Part shown: positions 20,785 through 30,077 of the stretch, piece after piece
How positions within the stretch are numbered: position 1 is the first letter of the stretch
Layout: each line of letters opens with the position of its first letter
Assembly (NCBI GenBank): GCA_029204045.2
Contig: CM055061.1
Coordinates: 43,920,977-43,984,976 of the forward strand
Reading direction: 5' to 3'
Length of the DNA: 64,000 nucleotides
From: Tillandsia leiboldiana
Taxonomy: Eukaryota; Streptophyta; Magnoliopsida; Poales; Bromeliaceae
The notes under the pieces: generated by a model
Databases searched by the model: none
Told to the model about the DNA's origin: nothing
What the model saw: only the letters and a program-made list of their open reading frames with translations
Made by a program: the position numbers and the translations under genes

Positions 20785-22116
20785 GCATTCCGGGGAGCTC
20801 TGCCGGAAATACATCCGGAAATTCCCTTACCACGGGACCGCTGATCCTTATCTGGGGAGCAGCCCTGAACTACCTATCGGCCCATTGGGTTCTCGGCTGC
20901 AAGGCATAGGGTGGAGCCTATTTATTCCTTGCATGGCCCTTAACGGGCCCCGAGTACACAAGGTTCTCCTATGCTTCGAAGCCCGCCCGCGTACACCAGC
21001 CGGGGAAGGCTTCGCCTAATACTTAAGGATTTTTAGAGAGAGGGAGAGAGAGAGAGCCTAATAGGGGTAGCAGGCTAAGGTGTAACCGGTGCTCCTAATC
21101 TAAGAGGGAAAAGAGAAACCAAATCTTACCTGCCGTTACTAGGTCTGCGACGTCGCGTCCTCCACTGTAGTATCCCGGGGAGTTCGTCCACAGCCCTTGG
21201 GCCAGCGTCGTACGGCGTGCTGGGGAAGGGACTTGACGTCTGAGGAGTTTGCGGATTGCTGGTCGCCGGGCAAATCCTTTGGCTGAACGGGGGCCGCAGC
21301 ACTCCCTGGTCCTTCCTGCTGTGGTGGCGCGGCGGCGGCGGCGGGGGTGGGCCTCTGAGGGCAGAAGGCACGGGAGTGGTCCGGTAAGCGGCACTGATTG
21401 CAGTAATGGTACCTCCACGTACATTCCGCCACCGGGTGAGCACCCTCGCAGATTACGCACGGTCCCTGAGGTGGTTTCGCGCCCCTCGCTGGTGTCGGTT
21501 CGTCCTTCCGTGCTTTCTCCGGACGTCCTCCTCCTTGGCCCTCCGGGGCGGGGCCCCCTTACGGAACGGGTGTAGCAGTCTTCTCTGTCCCCTCCGGTAG
21601 CGGTGCCGGAGGCCTGGTGGCGCCCGGTTTCCGTGGGCACTCGTAGCGTGCGTGTCCTGGTCTGCCGCATCAGTAGCAGTGGCCGTGTCTCCATGGGCAA
21701 TCAGTCACCTGATGCGCCCCACTGCATATGGGACACGGCTTCCTCTGTGGATTGGATTCTCCTCTCATCGACTTTCCAAAGTTCCCCTCTGTCCTCGGGC
21801 GTTTGAGTGCCGGGCCCTGCTGGAAAGGGTCCTCCGCCGGACTGGGATAGGGATAACTCTGCCGAGCGCGTGTCTCGGCCAGTTCTTGCTCTGCCTGCCG
21901 GGCCAACATAACCGCTTCGTTAAAAGTGGGGAACCCTGCCGATGGCATTCCCCGATAGGCGCCGTCCCTGGCGTCTCGCTGGGTGCGGTCGACACCCTCG
22001 AAATCCTGAGTCAGTAGGCCTAGGCGCTCAGTGAGAGTTAGCATTTGCCCCGCTATGTCGCGTAGCTGGTTGCGGAGTAAGCGGTTGGCTGCGGCTACGG
22101 AATCCATCCTGTCCAT
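20785..22116 (-). pseudogene. gag: Gypsy B gag and protease-linker remnant
   Basis: The minus-strand start at 22116 (MDRMDSVAAANRLLRNQLR) matches the usual position of Gag after the primer site. The frame continues to about 21670 with CPICSGAHQVTDC, then other frames carry a second zinc-knuckle-like CNQCRLPDHSRAFC (about 21380). The main capsid domain and the protease are not found. At the low end (20785-20860) the frame reads VVREFPDVFPAELPGM, the linker just before RT in Tekay-like pol, and copia-1 inserted immediately after it. The stretch 20870-21095 (GA-rich run, no frame) is unassigned. At least two shifts and large internal deletions make this a broken gene. Confidence 0.65.
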
Positions 22117-22378
22117 TGAGAATGGTTAGCGCTCGGTGGCTGGATCCTGGCCGTTGTCTGCTGTGATACAAAGAAACCACGTTAACCCTAAGGTCATAAC
22201 CCTAGCACCCTGTCTTACGATTACACCTATATTACGTCCCCTTTTTCCCCGTACTCTCACGTACTACGCACCTAGACCTTGGTTATCTCATGTCCAATTT
22301 GCTTGTGGCACCTTACACTGTGGATGTGGATCACGTCTACTATGGTTATGGTTGTTTTTCTCTGATACCATTTAATCT

Positions 22379-24668
22379 GTCACGCCCTCGGGGGTTTTTG
22401 AGTCTATCAAAGCGGAAAATTGCGTGTATTATTTTTTTTTTCTTTCTTAAGAAGGTAACTTAAACCTCATCCCCGGTGCGTGCCAGACCGCCACATACAC
22501 AAATTCTCTCTGCCCACGGACAGAGTCTCCTTTGTATATGCACGGCGTCTCATTTACAACATCATACATCAACCATCACACATACAATAGACATACATCG
22601 TCAAACAGAGTACAGTAATTTAACTAATGTTATAAAAGCGGCGTCACCGTTTGGAAAGGATAAAACCAGCGGTTGCAAAACCCGTGCCCACACGGGACTT
22701 CGTTTTGAGAAAATATTTTCGAAATCATTTGGTTTATCATGAAAACGTGCCGCGTATGAAAACATCCCTGAAAGTAATTAAAACGCATAGGTACATCTCA
22801 TCCACAGTGCTATCTAATACATGCCCACGACTAATAAGATCCACAAGCAAATGAACTAATTAAAGCACAAGGAAGACGAGATAAAAACCCAAGTATCCTG
22901 ACTACGGTCCTCGCGACGCGGTCTCACCGCCCTCCCGACTAACGCACCTCGTAACACCTGTCACGGAGTGGGTAAAGTCAGTGACAAACAAAGTAGATGT
23001 CTAATAACAATAAGGAATAAGGAGCAAACCAAATACACCGGAACCTTTAGCTAAAACCCTGCACATAATTAAGCTGGGCACCAACCCTAGATTTACCAAT
23101 TAAATTGGGCACCAACCCAAGAGTACCTGTCGGGGAGACTAAAGTCTCCCCTCGTGCGCAAACACCTTTTTGATGCTTTTAACCCCTTCACGGTGCTGGT
23201 GTGCTATTTTCAGCAGGCGCGAAGAGGTCCTCACGGCACCCACCCCTTTGTGAGGTACACGGGTCAAAAAGAGACCACTTCTCCGGAAAAGTACACCCAT
23301 GCGGAGGCCAATCCGCCTGTGTACGTGCAGCATCCGAAACGGATTTGCCGAGATCGGCGTGTATTGAGCACCGTGACCGTAGCCGCTTCAATTGTTAGAT
23401 AAAATACAATTATGCGAAAGGTTAAACTGTCCATCTACTTTGTTAGACAAATTAAGAGCATTTTAATGACGATAGATGCACTTACTGCACTTGTTGCACT
23501 TATCGCAACCGTACCCACCTAGTTGAAGAGAAGTCGGAACACCTGAATCCTTCGCGCACCCCCGCTGCGCTCCTGGACCTAAAGAAAGTCCGTAAGGATA
23601 ACTATAGTCAAAAACGTGTACTAACATCCCGAAATAAAAGACCCAATTTACTCTTTTCGACGGAAAAGTCCAACACCGTCCGGTTTGACGAAAACCGGAA
23701 ATCCCGTGCCGCCGTCGTCGTCCGCCGGAGCCCCGCGCGGTTCGGAACTGCGCGGCGTGTCTCCGCGGCGACGCCCACGCGGCGCGGTGCCCGCGCGGTT
23801 GCGGGTCCGCGTGGGTGCCGCCCGCGCGGTAGCCGCGCGGCGCCCATGCGGTGCCCGCGCGGTTGCGGGTCCGCGTGGGTGCCGCCCGCGCGGTAGCCGC
23901 GCGGCGCCCATGCGGTGCCCGCGCGGTTGCGGGTCCGCATGGGTGCCGTCCGTGCGGTAGCCGCGCGGCGCCCATGCGGTGCCCGCGCGGTTGCGGGTCC
24001 GCATGGGTGCCATCCGTGCGGTAGCCGCGCGGTTCCCATGCGGTGCCCGCGCGGTTGCGGGTCCGCATGGGTGCCGTCCGTGCGGTAGCCGCGCGGCGCC
24101 CATGCGGTGCCCGCGCGGTTGCCGGTCCGCGTGGGTGCCGCCCGCGCGGTAGCCGCGCGGCGCCCGCGCGGGTATGGCCCGCGCGGTGCCCGCGCGGTCC
24201 CGTCGCCGCTTGCGGCGACGGTGGCCGTCCGCGACTCTCCCCCACGCGATGCCCTAGCGGCACCGCGCGCCTCCGCCGTCCGGTCGCGTTCTTGCCTTCG
24301 GTTCGAAGTCCGGGAAGATCGGGCTCCTTCTCTTTCTCCTTTCCCTTTCTTCCGGCTAGGGTTCTGTCTTTTCCTTTTTCTCTTCTCACCGATTAGGGTT
24401 TTTATTTTTCTTTTCTTTTCTTTCCGATAATCGGGATCTCTTATATAGCTCGTATTATATCTTTAATTAATTTCCTCTTTAATTCGTACGTAAGAGAATT
24501 CTATTTTCCGTCATCGGATAATTAATTAACTAATTAATTATCCCCTACGAGATAACCCACCTTATCTCTAACGGGTGCAAGATATTTTGCACGGATTCCG
24601 ATGCATGACTAATCACCGTATCATTAGGAATTCTGTTCCGGGAGATTCCGATATCGGATTTCAGATCG
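22379..24668 (-). repeat. Gypsy B 5' LTR, start truncated
   Basis: The minus-strand end TGTCACGCCCTCGGGGG (22379) lies 9 bp from a primer-site-like CTGATACCA (22362-22370). The sequence runs parallel to 7665-10370 but stops at CGGATTTCAGATC (24668), about 170 bp short of the LTR start. The GC-rich array has about six units (about 23800-24180) against about eleven in the 3' LTR. It also has a short extra duplicated segment near 23090-23110. Confidence 0.85.
23800..24180. repeat. 64-bp CpG-rich tandem array, about 6 units
   Basis: The unit is the same as at 8985-9760, with GTTGCGGGTCCGC-type markers near 23806, 23870, 23934, 23998, 24058 and 24122. It is the partner array in the other LTR of gypsy B, with fewer copies. 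Confidence 0.9.
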
Positions 24669-26575
24669 CAGTCGCTTGTTTGAAATAGTAAAAGGGATTC
24701 ACATGCTAGGGGGTTTGTCAAACTATAACCATATCTACTTTATCAAAACGAGTATTCGGAAACGACACCATACCGGGAATAACCAAAACCTACCCACCTT
24801 GATTATGCGAAACGTGTACTCCGGAGATCGAACCTCGCTCTCTGTTGACGCCCGGACCTAGAAGTAGTCTCCAAAAGAGCCGTGGTCAGAACAGAAATAT
24901 AATAGTGGATAAACCGAGCCCAACAACTCAAAACACTAAGGACAACTTGACCCGGCGGTGGCGCCCGTGCGCGTCGAGCGACGTGGCCGCCCCCGCTGTG
25001 TCGCGGGTCGTACGGCCGCGCGGGCACCAGCCCCGCGCGGCGTTTGCCGCGACCGCACGGGCCCTAGCTCCGCGCAGTGCAAGCCGCGGCCGCACGGGCA
25101 CCAACCCCATGCGGCACCTTCCGCGATCGTGCCGACCTCGGCCTCGCATGGTGCAAACCGCGGCCGCGCGGGCACCGGCCCCGCGCGGCACTTGCCGCGA
25201 CCGCGCGGGCACAGACCCCGCGCGGCATTAGCCGCGGCCGCGCGGGCTTGCGCCCCGCGCGGCATGCGCTGCCGCAGCCGCCGCGCGGCACCAGCCCGCG
25301 CGCCATGCAGCCGCGGTCGCGCGGGCATAAGCCTCGCGCGGCGCGCGCTGCCGCCACCGGGCGGGCGCCCGCCCGCATGGCATGCAGCCACGGCCGCGCG
25401 GGCATGAGCCCCGCGCGGCGCGTGCCGCTGCCGCCGCACGGGCCTGAGCCCCGCGCGGCGAGTGCTGCCGCCGCCGCGCGGGCGCCTACCCGCGCGGCGC
25501 GCGCTGCCGCAGCGCGGGCGCCCGCCCACGCGGCACTTGTCGCGGCCGCGCGGGCACCGGCCCCGCACGGCGCTTACCGTATCCTCGGCCTCGCGGGACC
25601 TTGGTCCCGTGCGGCACATGTTGCGACCGTGCGGGCACCGTCCACGCGCGGCGCGCATCCCGGTCGCGGCGGTGATGCCCTAGGGCTCCGCGGCGACGAC
25701 GCCTAGGGTATCGACGACTCCTCCTAAGACTCCGTGAAGGAGAACGAAACCCCAAAACTGAAAACCGAGCAAAACTTCTAAGAAATTAAATCTTTTTTAC
25801 CTCTAATCGTCGGAGACGGTGATCCGTTCACGCTCCCGGCTTCGGCACGTTCGTCGGGAGGGTTTGGGTCCTTTGGCCTTCACCTTCTTTTCCACCGTTT
25901 CCTTCCGATTAGGGTTTTGCCTTTTCCCTTTTCTCTTTTCTTTCTTTCTTTCTTTCTTTTCTCTCCGGTTAGGGTTTCCTCTTTTCTATCCGGAAAGAGA
26001 TAATTTGTACGTACATTAAACCCACATCTGGATATTAATAATTAATTAATAATTATTAAGTCATAAGAGATAATTCCTTATCTCTTCGAAAAGCATGCCC
26101 GATCTTTTGCACGGATTCCGATGCACACTATGGTTACCGCGATCCTCAAAACCCTATTCCGGAGAATCCATACGTCGGATTTCAATCTCTAATTAATTAA
26201 TTATTTAATTAATCCTTGGAGATAATTCCTTAGAGATAAATCCTTAAAGATAATTCTCCAATTAATTAATTCCTCAATTAATTAATTCCTCAGATAGAAT
26301 CCTTCGGGATAATTCTTTAAAGATAAATCCCTCTTTTTCCTCGGAAAGCGTGCCAAATCACTTACGCGGATTTCGATGCACCCCCTACCCATTGCGATCA
26401 CTTTCTTCCCCTTTCTGGGAGTTTCGTAAGTCGGAATCCGGATCCGATCACACCGACGTTCTCCATTTTCCGAGCTCTATCACAGAAAAATACCCGTACC
26501 TCCAAATTATCGACTTAAGTAAACCCGCTACATTAATTACTTTAAATGGACACTTTATTAGCAGGAGGTATAAAG
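24669..26575 (-). repeat. Gypsy C 3' LTR, middle piece
   Basis: It runs parallel to 55187-56801 of the 5' LTR, starting TTGAAATAGTAAAAGGG and ending at GGAGGTATAAAG, where copia-2 inserted. A GC-rich array covers about 24950-25700. About 440 bp at 26014-26455 (AT-rich, several TTAATTAATTA and GATAATTCCTTA repeats) are absent from the 5' LTR, which is joined directly at GTACG|CACCG (about 56678). Confidence 0.85.
24950..25700. repeat. CpG-rich imperfect repeat array in LTR C
   Basis: Imperfect units of about 33-48 bp are built on GCCGCGACCGCGCGGGCA and CCGCGCGGCA. The array parallels 55470-56360, with substitutions and small length changes. Several long Arg/Ala-rich frames overlap on both strands and are not genes. 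Confidence 0.82.
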
Positions 26576-26802
26576 TGTTACGGAATTTGAGTTGGCGTAG
26601 TTTCGTGAAAGTCTTAAGTCTTGAAGATTGAAGGTGAAGAAAGTTGGATCATTTAACTCAATCTCAAAAAAGAAGAATTCAAAAGGATCAGGTATGTTTA
26701 ACTAAAGATTTTGTGTGATCCGAATACTTCTTGTAGTGTAGAAACACTTGGAAGAATCTTTCATTGCATAAAAATCAAAAACTGGACTTGGGACATGTTC
26801 AG

Positions 26803-27159
26803 GATCCGGATCAGGTTGTTCGATCCGGATCCCGAAGGTGGTTCGTTCATACACCAGTTCAATCCGGATCGTAGCCTCTCTTGATCCGGATCCCGAACAC
26901 TGAGTTTACCATCTTCCTTGAACGATCCGGATCAGGCTTCGCAATCCGGATCCCGAACGTTGATGTTTGGTGAACTGTATGAACGATCCGGATCAAGCAC
27001 TTTGATCCGGATCCCGAACCTTCGTTTTTCTGGAATTGCCTGACTCGTTACGACGATCCGGATCACAGCTAATCCGATCCGGATCGCCGTCCGTAAAATT
27101 TCCAGAAATGTTAGGTTTTTGATTCTTATCTCCTTCCTAGGGTTTCTAACCTATAAATA
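26803..27159 (+). promoter_or_regulatory. Copia-2 LTR promoter: ten GATCCGGATC palindromes plus TATA
   Basis: Ten copies of GATCCGGATC (some lacking the first G) lie from 26803 to 27085. They are arranged as five pairs with 7-20 bp inside a pair and longer spacing between pairs. The second member of most pairs continues CCCGAA. TATAAATA follows at 27152-27159. Sirevirus LTRs are known for multi-copy palindromes with a CGG/CCG core upstream of TATA, and this fits that pattern. The binding protein is unknown. Confidence 0.75.
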
Positions 27160-27446
27160 GACCCTATGACTCTTTTTCTAGGGTTAATCCAAAAAGAGGC
27201 CGAAAATAAAAATAGCCGTCATTTTCTTATATACGCCTCTAGATCCACATATAGAGAAGAAAAGAAATTATTAGAGAATACTCTATGTTTCTTCATCTAT
27301 ATTGATTAGTTTGATTCTAGGTTTTCATACTCACATCTTGAGTTGAATCAAACTAATGAATACTTAGATGGTATTTCCGATCTATCTTTGATCTAAGTAT
27401 TCGGCGGATCATCACCACCAAAAACAACGATTTACCCCAAAAATCG

Positions 27447-27630
27447 GCGCGTGGATTCGCGTGTCCTTGTGGATTCAAGGTTCAACCGCTCTCGTGGATT
27501 CGGAGCGAGGCACGTTCGTGGATTCGAAGGGTGCTATTGGGTGAAGACCGTGGATTCCGTCGGACGTCGTGGATTCGACGTTGGACGCCGTGGATTCGGC
27601 GTTGGGCGCAGATCGTGGATTCGAGAAGCG
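27447..27630 (+). other. Array of eight TGGATT-loop hairpins in the LTR leader
   Basis: TGGATT occurs at 27452, 27470, 27495, 27519, 27551, 27570, 27591 and 27616. The flanks are complementary but differ from copy to copy: CGCG/CGCG, CCTTG/CAAGG, CGCTC with a bulged T then CG (27487-27507), TTCG/CGAA, GACCG/CCGTC (one mismatch), ACGTCG/CGACGT, ACGCCG/CGGCGT and TCG/CGA. The array lies about 290 bp downstream of TATA and about 300 bp before the primer site, so it should be in the genomic RNA leader. Constant loop and changing stems point to selection on RNA structure. Function is not known. Confidence 0.72.
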
Positions 27631-27931
27631 TCGTGGAGCGAGCGGAGAAGATCCTCTAGGAGCGTATGGAAAAGGTTGAGTCGTAAGTGTGTACGGTAAA
27701 TCACCTTGTACGTGTTTTAATTCTAGTGGATTTCTGCCGTGTTATCGGTCCCGTGGTTTTTTACTCCGGTGATGGAGTTTTCCACGTAAAAATCTTGCGT
27801 ATTATTTTTTATTTCCGCATTGGGTTTTTATCGCAACGATTTTTGAGTGTTTATAGGTTTACACCTATTCACCCCCCTCTAGGTGTTTTTTTTTCCCCTA
27901 TTTAGATCCTTATTACATATAACCCAACAAG

Positions 27932-27943
27932 TGGTATCAGAGC
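27932..27943 (+). other. Copia-2 primer binding site
   Basis: TGGTATCAGAGC lies 2 bp after the 5' LTR and is complementary to the 3' end of plant initiator Met-tRNA. Confidence 0.93.
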
Positions 27944-27962
27944 GGGAATAGGGTTGTAAACA

Positions 27963-29831
27963 ATGGTTGAAGGTGGAAACATCAACCTTCCCCCGTTCTT
28001 CGATGGAACAAATTATGCGTACTGGAAAGTGCGGATGAAAGCCTTTTTAATTTCCATCGACGAACGGGTGTGGCAATCAATTGAATTAGGATGGTCTAAT
28101 CCAACTGAATTTATTGGTGATGTTCACACCTTAAAACCTAGGTCGAAATGGACCAAGGAAGAGTTAGATTCATCTTCTTACAATGGCAAGGGAATTAATG
28201 CTATTTTTAATGCCTTATCTCAAACTGAATTCTCTCGCGTCTCGGCATGTGAGACTGCGAAAGAAATCTGGGATGTTCTTCAGGTTACACATGAGGGAAC
28301 TAACCTCGTGAAGATTCAGAAACTGCAAATGCTTACGAGCAAGTTTGACTCTATCTTGATGGCAGAAAATGAATCTTTCACGGACTACTATACACGATTG
28401 CAAGATATCGTAAACTCATGTGCTAACCTGGGAGAGAAGATTCCAGAATTTAAGATTGTGAGAAAGATCTTAAGAACTCTTCCTGAATGATTTCGCCCAA
28501 AGGTTACTGCCATTGAAACTATTAAACACCCGGACGAAATACGTGTAGAAGAATTAGTTGGTTCATTACAAACTTATGAAATGACATTTACTACTAACAA
28601 TTCTTCTGGAAAGGCATCCACTTCTAAGTCTTCAGGTTATGCGTTGAAAACAACTAAGGAAGAAGACGCGGATACATCCTCCTCAGACGATGACAAGAAC
28701 CTTTCTATGGAGGAATCTGAGAAGCAGCTCGCTCTCTTGACAAGGAAGTTTCGCCGCAACTTTCGAAGGGGTAATTCAAGCAAATCTCCATCCTTCGGAA
28801 AGTCGAACAAAGGCAAGGGTACTTCAAGTTACAAGTCAAGAAAGCAAGAGAACTTCTCAAAGGATAAGAAAAGTTCAGAAGGACAACTACAATGCTTCAA
28901 ATGTCGAGGCTACGGCCACATTGCAACGGAGTGTCCTAACAAGTATCCGGCAAAGAAGAAGGCGATGCAAGTCGTCACTTGGGATGACAACTCAACGTCA
29001 AATGAGTCGTCTTCGAGTGATGAAGAAAAGAGCTCCACTGCATTCCACGCGTCCGTATCTTCACCCTTCATGTGCTTTATGGCAAGTACATCCGAGTCGT
29101 TGCCCAACTCCACTGTTGAAAAGAATGCAACGGACAATAAATCGGATGATTCGGAAGGTGAAGAGTTTGCTGTAGCCTATCACAGATCTTTACGGGATTT
29201 AAAGAAACCAGCTAAGCAAAACAAGGGGTTGAGAGGGAGATTGCAGGATCTCGAAGAAGAAGTAAAAAGGGTAACTTCTCTCTCGACCGATCTTGAAGTG
29301 GAAAGGGATAATCTGATAAAGGCTAATGTTTCCCTTCAAGAGTCCAATGAGCAACTCGAGAAGAACTATATAGATATGGTGAACAAAGCGAACTATTTCT
29401 TGAAGCTCTACGGCGAGGCCCGACGGGAAAAATTGGAAATGACAGAGACCATTTGCCAACTCAAGGATGACTTACAGCAATTTTCTTTTGGAAGGAGTAA
29501 GTTGGATAAACTTCTTGGTCTTGGTCAAACAAACAAGTTCGGCCTCGGATACAATCGAACTAAAGACAATTTTAGCTCGGTTGGGACAGTCTTTGTGCCT
29601 CAGTCGGTATCTCCTCCTCCGACACCGGAAATCATGACAACCAACGACAACAAGCCTACTTCATCCTCTTCAGAATCGTCAAGCACAAAGGTATGTTTTC
29701 GTTGTAATTTTGCAGGGCACATTGAAAGAAACTGCAAGATTGGAGCTCAAAGATCAAATCAACCACATCTTGCAACTACTACCAATAAGTTCACTCCCCG
29801 GAATTCAAAGAAGGATTTTCCTAAAGAATAG
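27963..29831 (+). pseudogene. gag: Copia-2 gag with one premature TGA
   Basis: The frame starts MVEGGNINLPPFFDGTNYAYW 19 bp after the primer site. It is broken by TGA at 28488-28490, then stays in the same frame to TAG at 29829-29831. Copia-1 has CGA (Arg) at the first stop, so a single C-to-T change at a CpG created it. The layout is as in copia-1: capsid-like N-terminus, CFKCRGYGHIATEC near codon 311, Ser/Asp/Glu-rich stretch, coiled coil, second knuckle CFRCNFAGHIERNC near codon 578. The end differs from copia-1, which reads on for about 50 codons beyond the position of this TAG. Confidence 0.87.
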
Positions 29832-30077
29832 GACATTGGTAGTACTTCAAATAAGACGATGACAAAAGAAAAAGACCAATCATGCAAGACGTCTTCATCA
29901 AGGAAAACTTCTCAACCATTGCCAACATACTCCAAAACTCAAAAGGTTTGGGTATGCAAAGGTGAAACCCCTCCTTGTCTTTAATCGTTCTACGATTAAA
30001 TCTTGTGTAGTTTATGTAGACTATTTTCTTTTCTTCTTTTTCTTTTGGCCGACCCGTCAACCATCTTTGGGAGGTAA
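29832..30077 (+). other. Copia-2 gag-pol junction with deleted protease region
   Basis: About 245 bp join the Gag tail (KTQKVWVCKGETPPC region, about 29935-29980) to the integrase core. They pass through an inverted repeat TTAATCG...CGATTAA and a long pyrimidine tract (about 30023-30049). No DSG protease motif and no HHCC finger are present. Copia-1 has the same sequence at 17290-17420, so the junction is ancestral. Relative to gag, pol is in the +1 frame in both copies. Confidence 0.75.

Larger units (their letters stand above)
7665..24668 (-). mobile_element. Gypsy B: chromovirus with copia-1 nested inside
   Basis: Minus-strand order: 5' LTR 22379-24668 (start truncated), primer site at about 22360-22370, decayed gag 20785-22116, pol 10578-13260, 3' LTR 7665-10542. 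Copia-1 (13261-20784) inserted just upstream of RT. The right end is not TG...CA: LTR B stops at 24668 and a fragment of LTR C starts at 24669. A deletion therefore removed the LTR start and about 350 bp of the host LTR, and no duplication can be checked. Confidence 0.82.
26576..27929 (+). repeat. Copia-2 5' LTR
   Basis: It starts TGTTACGGAATTTGAG and ends ATAACCCAACA. The promoter part is 26803-27159 and the hairpin array 27447-27630. It contains no gene; the short frames at 27451-27905 are read through the hairpin array. Confidence 0.93.

Noticed and set aside
24936..25706. Open frames of 209-240 codons on both strands
   Set aside because: GC-rich array in LTR C; the same frames are disrupted in the partner LTR at 55470-56360.
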